From CSP1-1 sp035620615 (GTDB lineage Archaea > Thermoproteota > Nitrososphaeria > Nitrososphaerales > Nitrosopumilaceae): DNA of 37,286 nt. Made by a program: the position numbers and the translations under genes. The stretch's first letter is position 1. Each line of letters opens with the position of its first letter. The notes under the pieces were generated by a model that searched no databases, was not told the DNA's origin, and saw only the letters and a list, made by a program, of their open reading frames with translations. The DNA lies in assembly GCA_035620615.1 (NCBI GenBank), contig DASPGM010000009.1, positions 1-37,286 on the forward strand. Reading direction: 5' to 3'. Below are positions 16,226 to 24,048 of this stretch, piece after piece.

Positions 16226-16390
16226 TCCCCGGTTCTGACTCACACAAACTCATCGGTCTTAGCCATAATCCTCATTTGGCTCTAAAACCGGGGCTGCCCG
16301 ATGTTGCATACCTGGGTGAATTAGAAATCATTGTAATCATCATACGATCCACATCATCCTAATCCGTCTGTATGCATGCTCTTTTGGGCA
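16226..16390 (-). ncRNA. Candidate structured non-coding RNA (strand uncertain)
   Basis: This gene-free stretch between the AsnC-domain gene and pheT has two nested paired domains and higher G+C than its flanks. Domain 1: 16295-16299 (TGCCC) pairs with 16386-16390 (GGGCA) and 16306-16311 (GCATAC) with 16370-16375 (GTATGC). Domain 2: 16227-16234 (CCCCGGTT) pairs with 16286-16293 (AACCGGGG), enclosing a hairpin 16261-16265/16277-16281 (AGCCA/TGGCT). On the minus strand the last helix is followed by AACA and a T-rich tract, as expected for an RNA 3' end, so minus is preferred. It lacks the conserved signatures of RNase P, SRP and 5S RNA that I know. The ACA after the last stem could mean an H/ACA guide, but no clear guide pocket was seen. 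Confidence 0.5.
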
Positions 16391-16404
16391 TTTTCTATAT
16401 AGTG

Positions 16405-18042
16405 TTAGTCAAATATTAATCCAGATAGTTGTATTTCAAAAGCAGTCACTGGAACTCGTATCTTAAAATTATCAACTACTTTAGAGTCTATTTCTCCTAA
16501 CACTCCTACGATTTTGTTATTAACTAAAATATTTGCCATTCTACCATCAGAAAAAATTGGATGAGATGAAGTTTTTGTTTCACTTTCAATATTAAATCCA
16601 ATCTTAAGGGAAGATTGAAGAATTGATTTAATTTCAGAAAAATTGGTATCTTTATGAGCACAAATTCCTGCAAGATGAGCATATTCTTGTATGGGGTTTG
16701 ATTTGAAAAAAACAGTTCCAATTTCAAAAAGTTTTTGCGGATATTGTTCATGTACATTTTTTGCTAAATTTTCTAAAAGTCCTGGAATGATTGCATCACG
16801 AAGAATTGTATGTTCTAGACTTTTAGATTCAATTACTTGAATTGCTTCTAAATTATTTCTATTAGTTAACTCATATTGTATTTTATCACTAACCAAACTA
16901 GAATTAAGTGCTTCAGTATATCCTAGTCCTATCATTATCATACTTAATGAATCTAAAACTTTTGTAATTTGGTTTTTTTGTCCAACTGAGTTTGAAATTG
17001 GAAGAGATGGTTTAAGATTTTCTATTCCATATCCTAGTCCAACCTCTTCTACTAAATCCATAGGACCAAAGATGTCAAAGCGAAATCTAGGAATAATACA
17101 TGAAATAGTATTTTTCTTTGCTGTGGCATCAATTCTACATTTTCTTAGAGAGTTAGCAATTATTGAGGAAGAGAGTTTCAAACCTAAGATATTGTTTACT
17201 AATTCAGAAGATAAAATTATTTTTCTTGGTTTAAGTAATGGTGTACTATTTTTGGCTCCAGAAATTTTTACTGAATAAAGGTCAAACCCAGCTGCCTGTA
17301 AAGTTGTTGCCATGACAGCTAGTGTATCTTCCGCAGCGTTTTTTTCAGTGGCAGTTACTTCAATCAAAAGATTTTTTGTTTTTGTCGATACTTTGGTTAG
17401 ATCTGAGTTAATTATTGGCGGAAATGAAATTGTATTTCCAGCGGCATCAAATATTATTGGATTATTAGAAGAATTATTCAAAATTGAACCATATTGCTTT
17501 CCAACTTCAGTTTTTTCTAATATTTCATCAATACTACTTTCATTAGAAGAATCAAGTGGAATAAATTTATGGTTTTTATTAACAGTGGTGTATTTTATAG
17601 GGAAAACTATTTTGTCTAAATCATGCATTCCTATAGATGTTTTTTTACGTCTTCTACCAATTCCAAAATGTAAATCTTCTTGAAGCGAGATTAGTTGTAG
17701 TAAAGTTTCATCATCAATGACTCCATTCTTTGCAACTATTGAAGTAATGTAGGGACGTATTTTTTGTACCGAAGAATCTATTTTAAGAGAATAATTACCC
17801 TTTTTGATGAATAACTTAGGAATCCCTTTTTTAATTCCAAGTAGTCCTTGAAGCCCTAGTGCTATACCAAAGTCAGTAGCATAGTCTGGTCGATTTGGAC
17901 TATATTCTACTCGAAGATATTCTTTGGTTTGTTCTTCTATATCTAATCCTAAAAATGGAATTTTAGAAAGAATTTTTTCTTTATTAGATTTTTTTCCTAC
18001 TAGTTTTTGTATTCGGTTAAGATAAAGTTGAACTACTGGCAT
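16405..18042 (-). CDS. pheT: Phenylalanine--tRNA ligase beta subunit, archaeal type
   Basis: About 545 residues, the archaeal/eukaryotic length (bacterial PheT is about 800). It pairs with PheS to charge tRNA-Phe. Visible features are VEYSPNRPDYATDFGIALGLQGLLG, the B3/4 editing segment (PYITSIVAKNG... LQEDLHFGIGRRRKKTSIGMHDLDKI), the B5 domain and the degenerate class II core (DLVEEVGLGYGIENL... RDAIIPGLLENLAKN). The reading frame is open to an ATG at 18063, but I prefer the ATG at 18042: it gives the family-typical MPVVQLYLNR start and has GGAG about 9 nt upstream, leaving a 10-nt overlap with pheS. Confidence 0.93.
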   Translation of the reverse strand: MPVVQLYLNRIQKLVGKKSNKEKILSKIPFLGLDIEEQTKEYLRVEYSPNRPDYATDFGIALGLQGLLGIKKGIPKLFIKKGNYSLKIDSSVQKIRPYITSIVAKNGVIDDETLLQLISLQEDLHFGIGRRRKKTSIGMHDLDKIVFPIKYTTVNKNHKFIPLDSSNESSIDEILEKTEVGKQYGSILNNSSNNPIIFDAAGNTISFPPIINSDLTKVSTKTKNLLIEVTATEKNAAEDTLAVMATTLQAAGFDLYSVKISGAKNSTPLLKPRKIILSSELVNNILGLKLSSSIIANSLRKCRIDATAKKNTISCIIPRFRFDIFGPMDLVEEVGLGYGIENLKPSLPISNSVGQKNQITKVLDSLSMIMIGLGYTEALNSSLVSDKIQYELTNRNNLEAIQVIESKSLEHTILRDAIIPGLLENLAKNVHEQYPQKLFEIGTVFFKSNPIQEYAHLAGICAHKDTNFSEIKSILQSSLKIGFNIESETKTSSHPIFSDGRMANILVNNKIVGVLGEIDSKVVDNFKIRVPVTAFEIQLSGLIFD

Positions 18043-19436
18043 TTTGTTGCACTCCGTAACCAATTAAGATTATTATTATAAAATTCCCGTACATCATCTA
18101 ATCCATATTTTAGCATTGCAATTCTTTCAATTCCTCCTCCCCAAGCTAGAACAGGTTTTGTAATTCCAAGTGGTTTAGTTACCTCAGGTCTAAAAATTCC
18201 CATTCCAAAAAGTTCTATCCATTTTCCCAATCTGTCATTATAAACCATCGATTGTAATGATGGTTCAGTATATGGAAAAAAAGTTGGCCAGAATTTAATT
18301 TTGGTTAGACCAATCCTTCGATAAAATTCCTCTTGTAATCCCATCAAGTCCCGCAATGTAACGTGTTTGCCTATAACAACTCCCTCTACTTGGTTAAATT
18401 CAGCAAGATGTTTGTAGCTAACTTTTTCGTTTCGAAAAACTCTACCTAATGAAAATACTCTAGCTTCATCTGGTTTGTTATCAGCTAGATGTTTTATAGT
18501 TACACATGTTGTGTGAGTTCGAAGAGTCATTTTTTGAGCCTCGGACATATTCCAATCATATTTCCAACCTTTCTTATGTGAGCGAGCAACTTGGTTTGTC
18601 TGAGAAGTAGATGCAAAATTGATTGCTTTCATATCTTTGAGATAAAAAGTATCTTGCATTTCTCTTGCTGGATGATCTTGTGGTGTAAATAGTGCATCAA
18701 AATTCCAAAAACTTGGTTGTGTTAGGCTTCCTAATACTTCAGAAAACCCAAGACTAACAAAAATTTCTCTAATTTCATTTATAGTTTCTTTTAATGGATG
18801 GATTCTTGCAATATTGGTTAAAGGAACTTTTGCCTCAACATCAATTGCTTCGGTGGAAGAATCAACATCGATATCTTTGGCTTTCTCTAAAAGAGATATG
18901 AGTTTAAGTTTTGTAGAATTTTCTGTAATAAAATCTGGTCTTTTTTTTAGCAAAGTCAAAGATTCAGTATCGGTAATTTCGTTTAGTGATTTTTCTTCTG
19001 TACCGAAAAAATCTATTAGTTTTTCTTCTGGTGAGAGTAAAGCCTCACCCTTTAGTGTAATCTTACTCGTAGTTTCTCCTTTATCGATTTGAATCCAATC
19101 ATTTTTTTTAGCATTTGCTATTGCGGCATTAAAATCAGATTTTAATACATTTTTTATTTCTTCAAATGATTTAGGGCCTTGTTTAATTTCATTAACAAGT
19201 TTTCTTTCTGGTAATCCATTATTTTTTGCCTCCAAGCCATTCTTACTAAGTCTAAGAAATGTTGTTTCGGTTTCATGAATTTCTGCTAGACCTTTAAGTT
19301 TTAACCATTCCATGCCACGTCTTACCTGATCAATTGAAAGTTTGGTTGTTTCAACTAGTTTTTCAGGAGTTGCGTTTTTTGTTAATTTTAATGATTTAAT
19401 TATTTGTTTTTCGATTGGATGGAGAACCTGTGACAA
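18033..19436 (-). CDS. pheS: Phenylalanine--tRNA ligase alpha subunit
   Basis: 467 residues, class II synthetase subunit of the archaeal/eukaryotic type. The N-terminal about 200 residues are winged-helix repeats (HPIEKQIIKSL... LVETTKLSIDQVRRGMEWLKLKGLAEI). The catalytic domain shows motif 1 (HPLKETINEIREIFVSLGF), the motif 2 region (RVFSLGRVFRNEKVSYKHLAEFNQVEGVVI), FWPTFFPYTEPSLQ and motif 3 (LAWGGGIERIAML). It is followed by pheT with an overlap. A TATA-like element 25 nt upstream of the ATG points to a leaderless transcript. Confident. Confidence 0.97.
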   Translation of the reverse strand: MSQVLHPIEKQIIKSLKLTKNATPEKLVETTKLSIDQVRRGMEWLKLKGLAEIHETETTFLRLSKNGLEAKNNGLPERKLVNEIKQGPKSFEEIKNVLKSDFNAAIANAKKNDWIQIDKGETTSKITLKGEALLSPEEKLIDFFGTEEKSLNEITDTESLTLLKKRPDFITENSTKLKLISLLEKAKDIDVDSSTEAIDVEAKVPLTNIARIHPLKETINEIREIFVSLGFSEVLGSLTQPSFWNFDALFTPQDHPAREMQDTFYLKDMKAINFASTSQTNQVARSHKKGWKYDWNMSEAQKMTLRTHTTCVTIKHLADNKPDEARVFSLGRVFRNEKVSYKHLAEFNQVEGVVIGKHVTLRDLMGLQEEFYRRIGLTKIKFWPTFFPYTEPSLQSMVYNDRLGKWIELFGMGIFRPEVTKPLGITKPVLAWGGGIERIAMLKYGLDDVREFYNNNLNWLRSATKCQ

Positions 19437-19457
19437 TATGACAAAGTTCCAAAAAGA

Positions 19458-19467
19458 CTTTTTAAAC
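19458..19467. promoter_or_regulatory. Shared TATA element of pheS and trpS
   Basis: ctttttaaac lies in the middle of the 48-nt divergent spacer. Its centre is about 23-25 nt from the ATG of each gene, so read on either strand it sits at TATA-box distance for a leaderless transcript. It appears to be the only such element for both genes. Confidence 0.5.
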
Positions 19468-19484
19468 CTTAACCTAACTCAAAC

Positions 19485-20603
19485 ATGAATATGCCTGCTG
19501 ATGAGTTTATTGTAACACCTTGGCATGTAGAAGGTGAAATTGATTATGACAAATTGATAAAACGATTTGGAACTGAAAAAATTACAAAACAGCTACTTGG
19601 CAGGATTGAAAAAATTACAGGGGATCTTCATTTTATGTTAAGAAGAGGAATTTTTTTCTCCCATAGAGATTTAAATTTGATTTTAAATGAATATGAAAAA
19701 GGTAACAAGTTTTTCCTATATACTGGAAGAGGACCTTCAGGTCATACTCATATTGGTCATCTGGTACCATGGGTATTTGCAAAATGGATCCAAGAAAAAT
19801 TTGATGCAAAAATGTACTTTCAATTAACTGATGATGAAAAATTTTTTTCAAAACAAAACATGACTTTAGAAAAAACTAAAGAATTTGCTTTTGAAAATGC
19901 ATTGGATTTTATAGCACTTGGATTCAAACCAGAAAATACTAAAATTATAATTAATACTGAAAATATCAAGACATTATATCCAATTGCAGCTGAGGTAGCA
20001 AAAAAGATTAACTTCTCAAATACTAAAGCTGTGTTTGGTTTTTCAAATGAGACAAATATCGGAATGATTTTCTATACATCGCTTCAGTCTGCTCCTTGTT
20101 TTATAGAAGATAAACCAGTTCTAATTCCACTTGGAGTAGATCAAGATCCACATTTCAGATTGACTAGAGATGTTGCGCCAAAGATTGGAAAACAAAAACC
20201 TGCTTTAATACACAACATTATGATACCTGCTCTACAAGGTCCAGGAGGAAAAATGTCTGCATCTGATGATAATGGAACAATCTATACAACTGATTCTCCA
20301 GAAGTTGTAAAAAAGAAAATTAATAAATTTGCATTTTCTGGAGGACAGCCAGATATAGAAGAACATAGAAAAAAAGGTGGAAATCCAGATATTGATGTTT
20401 CATTTCAGTATCTAAGAATATTTTTTGAACCAGATGATAATAAATTAAAACAAATCTATGATGATTATAAATCTGGAAAAATGTTAACGGGGGAACTAAA
20501 ATCAATACTTATCGAAAAAATTAACGGATTTTTAAAAATTCACCAGGAAAAACGTGAAAAGGCAAAGAATCAGTTAAGTAAATTTCTTTTAGAAAATTCA
20601 TGA
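19485..20603 (+). CDS. trpS: Tryptophan--tRNA ligase, archaeal/eukaryotic type
   Basis: 372 residues, class I synthetase. The HIGH-type motif is GHTHIGHL beginning at residue 86 (preceded by YTGRGPSG), and the KMSKS-type motif is KMSAS at 256-260 in GPGGKMSASDDNG. VLIPLGVDQDPHFRLTRDVA is typical of the archaeal/eukaryotic TrpRS. The start is the first ATG, about 24 nt after the shared TATA element; a second ATG lies two codons in. The 3' end overlaps the next gene by 4 nt (ATGA). Its substrate tRNA-Trp is encoded about 7.5 kb away. Confident. Confidence 0.96.
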   Translation: MNMPADEFIVTPWHVEGEIDYDKLIKRFGTEKITKQLLGRIEKITGDLHFMLRRGIFFSHRDLNLILNEYEKGNKFFLYTGRGPSGHTHIGHLVPWVFAKWIQEKFDAKMYFQLTDDEKFFSKQNMTLEKTKEFAFENALDFIALGFKPENTKIIINTENIKTLYPIAAEVAKKINFSNTKAVFGFSNETNIGMIFYTSLQSAPCFIEDKPVLIPLGVDQDPHFRLTRDVAPKIGKQKPALIHNIMIPALQGPGGKMSASDDNGTIYTTDSPEVVKKKINKFAFSGGQPDIEEHRKKGGNPDIDVSFQYLRIFFEPDDNKLKQIYDDYKSGKMLTGELKSILIEKINGFLKIHQEKREKAKNQLSKFLLENS

Positions 20604-20881
20604 AAAGGAAAATTAAATGTCTTGACAAGTATGAAGCAGAAAAACTCGCCAGTTTAATCTTTATCAAGGAAGCTAAAGAGACGTTTATTACAGAAATTTT
20701 GAATATTATCGAAAATGAGATAATTGTAAAAATCAAAGATAATTCAGCTCATAGTGTTGTTTTCAAAGATAAACATGAAGTAGAATCTTTTGCAGATTTT
20801 ATTCAATCTGTTCTTGAAAATGAACATAAAATTGTTAATACGTTAATTTCTGAAAATGAAATTGAAATAATAAAAGAATAA
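20600..20881 (+). CDS. Hypothetical protein coupled to trpS
   Basis: 93 residues, highly charged (rich in Lys, Glu, Ile), no signal peptide, no cysteine cluster; I do not recognise a family. The sequence suggests two helices around a short strand pair (ETFITEILNIIENEIIVKI, then FKDKHEVESFADFIQSVL). Its ATG overlaps the trpS stop by 4 nt, so it is translationally coupled to trpS. It ends 2 nt before the convergent gene. The tight coupling supports a real gene, but a role with TrpRS is not shown. Confidence 0.7.
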   Translation: MKRKIKCLDKYEAEKLASLIFIKEAKETFITEILNIIENEIIVKIKDNSAHSVVFKDKHEVESFADFIQSVLENEHKIVNTLISENEIEIIKE

Positions 20882-20883
20882 GA

Positions 20884-21213
20884 TTAAACCAGTGATTTAT
20901 CCATCTCAGAGCTCATAATTTCTTGCACTTTTAGAAAATAAAGTCTTGTTGAGTAGGGCATATTATCTAAATTATTATCAATTATAATTATTAGATATCG
21001 TACTGCTCTTTTAGAAATATCAATATTAAATTTCATTGGAAGAATTGAATCTTGTTTTACATTAATTTTATCAGTAAGCCAAGGGGGAGCCATTTCACGA
21101 GTTTCAGAAATTATTTTTTGATACCAGTATGCAAGATTTTCTGGATCAAGACCATCCTTAAGAATAGTAATATCATTTCCTATTTTTTTTAACATGTGGT
21201 TAATTATAGTCAA
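20884..21213 (-). CDS. Conserved hypothetical protein
   Basis: 109 residues, soluble, mostly helical by composition, with AYWYQKIISETREMAPPWLTD and ISKRAVRYLIIIIDNNL. No motif allows a function call. An internal ATG at codon 7 is an alternative start. It lies 65 nt downstream of coaD in the same direction, so it may be read from the same promoter. It ends 2 nt from the convergent trpS-linked gene. Probably a lineage-specific archaeal gene. Confidence 0.6.
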   Translation of the reverse strand: MTIINHMLKKIGNDITILKDGLDPENLAYWYQKIISETREMAPPWLTDKINVKQDSILPMKFNIDISKRAVRYLIIIIDNNLDNMPYSTRLYFLKVQEIMSSEMDKSLV

Positions 21214-21278
21214 GATTTGCTAGTTGAGGTTTTTTGTTTTATTCCATTTACTCAAACTTAGAGAAGTGACTTGTCAAA

Positions 21279-21743
21279 TCAGCACAATTTTCCTTCTGTA
21301 TCTATCTCTGATTTTTTGATTCTTGAAGTTGAAATTCTACGCCCATCCTCAGCTAAGACCATTGGGATTATTACAACATCTACTAAAGGTAGATTTTTTT
21401 TCTTTCTAATACTGTTTAAAGTATCACCCTTGCCACTTGTTTCCTCACTTACCACTAATGCACCCACCTTTCCCTCAATTGCAGCTGGTCCAAAATCATT
21501 TTCAAGCTTACTAATAGAATATGCTGAGTTTGGAAAGTTCTGATGAATTGTAGATATTAGAGATTCAAGTCGCTTTGAATAATTATTAACAAGATTCTTA
21601 CCCATTTTTGCAACAAGTTCATCACCTGCTAGACCAATTATAACATGTGAAGAAATTGAAAAAGCCTTAGTTAAAAGAGCCAAATGTCCTTTATGTATAA
21701 TATCAAATGTTCCACCTAGTGCAACGGTTTCATAATGTGACAT
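21279..21743 (-). CDS. coaD: Phosphopantetheine adenylyltransferase, archaeal type
   Basis: 154 residues, nucleotidyltransferase of the cytidylyltransferase-like fold. It transfers AMP from ATP to 4'-phosphopantetheine to make dephospho-CoA. The first motif GGTFDIIHKGH (10-20) carries the HxGH-type pair His17/His20, and ISTSRIKKSEID near the C-terminus is the second nucleotide-binding motif. VGALVVSEETSGKGDTLN between them is typical of archaeal PPAT (COG1019). It stands in a run of minus-strand genes without other CoA genes nearby. Confident on family, and good on substrate. Confidence 0.9.
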   Translation of the reverse strand: MSHYETVALGGTFDIIHKGHLALLTKAFSISSHVIIGLAGDELVAKMGKNLVNNYSKRLESLISTIHQNFPNSAYSISKLENDFGPAAIEGKVGALVVSEETSGKGDTLNSIRKKKNLPLVDVVIIPMVLAEDGRRISTSRIKKSEIDTEGKLC

Positions 21744-21776
21744 AATTTAATTTTGAAATCTCTAAAGATAAAGTTA

Positions 21777-22844
21777 CTAGTTTACAAGTACAAGTACAAT
21801 GGGACCTTTGGAAGCAAGTGGAATACCATTTTTGTCCCATACAAAAGTTTCAATAAAATACAATCCATTTTGTTGAGGTATCCAAGGAACAGATGGAATT
21901 TGTAAGCCTGTTGAATTAAACGAATTTTCTGCTTTTCCAATATATTCTACAAAGGGCTTTTCTCCTGATTGCTTGATTTGAATATAATAAACATATGGTT
22001 GAGCTTCAGGTTTTTGATTAGGTGAGTACTGTATGGCTAGTTCACTTGAAATGTTAACAGGTGTGTTAACAGTTAATTCAGGTAATCTATTTCCTTCTGA
22101 ATCTAGAACAGCAATGTCATTTATTGTCACTAGTTTAGAAATTAAATCTCCACTAGTTTTTGTCACATCAATAAGACCACTTGTGAAATCTTTTGATTCA
22201 GCTATAATTTTGAAAATGGTTGCACGAGCATCATGAGGTACATTAAAATTAAAATTACTTGAAGCGCCAGCTTTTATTGGATTAGAGATTTCTGTTGTGG
22301 CAATTCCTAAAACTCTTGGAGGAGTAAATGGATCATATGAGATTAAGTAAATTTTTGTATTAGTGCTGTTTAGTTGACCGTTATTTGTTATTTTTCCAGA
22401 TAACGATAAATTTTCCCCTACGTTTAGAGTATCAAGATCAAATTTCAAAAGGGATTTTTTTTCTGGTGAAGAGCTAAAACCAAGTAAATTTACAGATACA
22501 CTAGTAATTTGAGAATTTGGACTTGGTGATTTTATCATATATGGGGATTTTCCAAATGGTGGGATTACCTCTAAAATTGTGGTACCAATAGTTGTTTCCA
22601 ATGGTTTGTCATCATTATTATCATAAAATCCTACCCAAATTTTTATTCCACTTACTGGAAAACTTTTGGTATTTGAGACTTCACCAAGAACTACAGTTGA
22701 ACCATCTGCATCTTTGTAATTAAATGGGCTAGTACTGGTAAGAACAATGCCTAAAGATGGTGGAGTATCTGTCTTTTGAGAAAAACCCGAGCTAATTGGA
22801 AATAATGTAAATACTAAAAATAATACGAGAATTGCCTTTTTCAT
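21777..22844 (-). CDS. Exported protein with tandem Ig-like/FxLYD-like domains
   Basis: About 355 residues from the chosen start. The reading frame is open to 22907, but the ATG at 22844 begins a typical signal peptide (KKAILVLFLVFTLFPISSGFSQ). The mature part is beta-rich: one unit has VLGEVSNTKSFPVSGIKIWVGFYDN, another LSLSGKITNNGQLNSTNTKIYLISYD, the pattern of FxLYD/CARDB-type extracellular domains that describe transport or adhesion proteins. A third unit at the C-terminus (PYVYYIQIKQSGEKPFVEYIG) is similar in style. No C-terminal anchor is seen. Probably an envelope protein; ligand unknown. Confidence 0.75.
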   Translation of the reverse strand: MKKAILVLFLVFTLFPISSGFSQKTDTPPSLGIVLTSTSPFNYKDADGSTVVLGEVSNTKSFPVSGIKIWVGFYDNNDDKPLETTIGTTILEVIPPFGKSPYMIKSPSPNSQITSVSVNLLGFSSSPEKKSLLKFDLDTLNVGENLSLSGKITNNGQLNSTNTKIYLISYDPFTPPRVLGIATTEISNPIKAGASSNFNFNVPHDARATIFKIIAESKDFTSGLIDVTKTSGDLISKLVTINDIAVLDSEGNRLPELTVNTPVNISSELAIQYSPNQKPEAQPYVYYIQIKQSGEKPFVEYIGKAENSFNSTGLQIPSVPWIPQQNGLYFIETFVWDKNGIPLASKGPIVLVLVN

Positions 22845-22973
22845 ATAGAAACGTTTGACATAGGCAATTAATCTTGATGAATATATCATAATGTCAACAA
22901 TGTGCATTGTAAGGTTTTACCTATTAACATTCTAAATGAAAATAAGAAAAAGATGTTTAAAGATTTGATAATT

Positions 22974-23081
22974 TTATCTTCGTTTTTTCATAGCAGTAAT
23001 AGCTAGCCAATAAACTAAACCTGGCGCTAATCCAACTATAAGAGGAATCCATACGGGCCATCCGTCTGCTGGTGTTGCCAT
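22974..23081 (-). CDS. Small single-span membrane protein (35 residues)
   Basis: A short reading frame beginning MATPADGWPVWIPL, with one hydrophobic segment of about 20 residues and a basic end (MKKRR), so the N-terminus probably lies outside. Support that it is real: the start is preceded at about 26 nt by TATTTAAA (read on the minus strand as TTTAAATA), the distance seen for leaderless genes here, and the tail follows the positive-inside rule. Small single-span subunits of this kind are common in respiratory complexes, but I cannot assign it to one. Confidence 0.6.
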   Translation of the reverse strand: MATPADGWPVWIPLIVGLAPGLVYWLAITAMKKRR

Positions 23082-23103
23082 GAGAAAATGCTCTAAGATA
23101 TCA

Positions 23104-23111
23104 TATTTAAA
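23104..23111 (-). promoter_or_regulatory. TATA box of the 35-residue membrane protein gene
   Basis: TTTAAATA on the minus strand, centred about 26 nt upstream of the ATG at 23081. Confidence 0.45.
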
Positions 23112-23203
23112 TCCATCTTAGAGTTATAACCTAAAAAATGATCGCTTAGATGTAAAATCAAATCTAAACTGAATTTTTACTAAATCCAATTAAAAATTAA
23201 GGA

Positions 23204-23277
23204 TGGACTGAAGGGGATTTGAACCCCTGACCCCTCGCGTGCAAGGCGAGTATTCTACCAGTCTGAACTATCAGCCC
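23204..23277 (-). tRNA. tRNA-Ala(TGC)
   Basis: 74 nt, no intron. Acceptor stem GGGCTGA/TCAGTCC contains the G3-U70 wobble pair that identifies alanine tRNAs. The anticodon arm is CTCGC-CTTGCAC-GCGAG with anticodon TGC; the T arm is AGGGG-TTCAAAT-CCCCT. CCA is not encoded (the discriminator A is followed by tcc). Confidence 0.96.
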
Positions 23278-23361
23278 ATGGCTTGGATGATTGGTGTGTG
23301 GATTTTAATTGTTCTCTTCTAGCTTGGCAAAGATTTTATTTGCATTCTAGGAGATTTTTTT

Positions 23362-23922
23362 ATGGTTCTCCTCGAATCGCAGATTAAACTAAAAACTAGA
23401 GATTATGCTCCTGACTTTGAACTAATGGGAATAGATGGAAAAAAACATTCCTTAAACGATTACAAAAATTATGAAGGTTTGCTTATCATCTTCATGTGTA
23501 ATCATTGCCCTTATGTCAAAGCAAAAATTAATGCAATAAAAGAAGTGCATGAAAAATTTAAAGATAAAATTGCTGTGGTCGGAATAAACAGTAATGATTC
23601 CATAAAGTATCCTGATGATAGTTTTGAGAATATGAAAATTATTGCTAAAGAAAAAGGAATATTGTTTGATTATCTAGTAGATGAATCTCAAGAAATTGCT
23701 AAAAAGTATGGGGCTATTTGTACTCCTGACCCATTCCTTTTTGATAATGAAAGAAGGCTAATCTTTCATGGCAGAATTGATAACGCGATGAAACCAGAAG
23801 ACACTGCTACTGAAAAAACCATGATTAATAACATTGATCAATATCTATCTGGAGAAAAAATCAAAAAAGATTTTGATCCCTCTATTGGCTGCTCAATAAA
23901 ATGGAAAGAACAGCAAACTTAA
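23362..23922 (+). CDS. Thioredoxin-fold redoxin (AhpC/TSA-like)
   Basis: 186 residues. The N-terminal part reads YAPDFELMGIDGKKHSLNDYKNYEGLLIIFMCNHCPYVKAKI: a peroxiredoxin/redoxin-type start, with a CNHC active-site pair (Cys46, Cys49) followed by PYVK as in the thioredoxin-like family of COG0526. A cis-Pro region is present around ICTPDPFLFD, typical of thioredoxin folds. The length and the CxxC pair suggest a thiol-disulfide or peroxide-reducing enzyme; exact activity is open. No signal peptide, so cytoplasmic. It stands alone between tRNA-Ala and tRNA-Ile. Confidence 0.85.
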   Translation: MVLLESQIKLKTRDYAPDFELMGIDGKKHSLNDYKNYEGLLIIFMCNHCPYVKAKINAIKEVHEKFKDKIAVVGINSNDSIKYPDDSFENMKIIAKEKGILFDYLVDESQEIAKKYGAICTPDPFLFDNERRLIFHGRIDNAMKPEDTATEKTMINNIDQYLSGEKIKKDFDPSIGCSIKWKEQQT

Positions 23923-23949
23923 ATGAGCTGGCTCTCTGAAAATTTTTCA

Positions 23950-24037
23950 GGGCCGGTAGCTCAGCTTGGCTGGAGCGTTCGACTGATAAACTTATTCAGA
24001 CATCGAAAGGTCGTGAGTTCGAATCTCACTCGGCCCA
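23950..24037 (+). tRNA. tRNA-Ile(GAT) with a 13-nt intron
   Basis: Acceptor GGGCCGG/TCGGCCC, D arm GCTC...GAGC, T arm GTGAG-TTCGAAT-CTCAC, discriminator A. The anticodon stem TTCGA/TCGAA encloses 20 nt, so 13 nt (23989-24001) must be removed at the canonical 37/38 site, leaving loop CTGATAA with anticodon GAT and a 75-nt tRNA. The splice motif is compact: CTGA (32-35) pairs with TCAG in the intron, flanked by 3-nt bulges TAA and ACA, with a 6-nt loop and no inner helix. Confidence 0.93.
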
Positions 24038-24048
24038 TGTTTGATTTT

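Noticed and set aside
16226..16390. RNase P RNA, SRP RNA or 5S rRNA
   Set aside because: Conserved signatures (the P4 core of RNase P, the GGAAG-type loop of SRP helix 8, the 5S loop sequences) are not found on either strand.
17312..17683. Open frame of 123 codons on the plus strand
   Set aside because: It is antisense within pheT, whose own protein is clearly conserved; its product has no recognisable features.
22845..22907. Extended N-terminus of the Ig-like exported protein
   Set aside because: The internal ATG at 22844 starts a standard signal peptide; the added residues would mask it.
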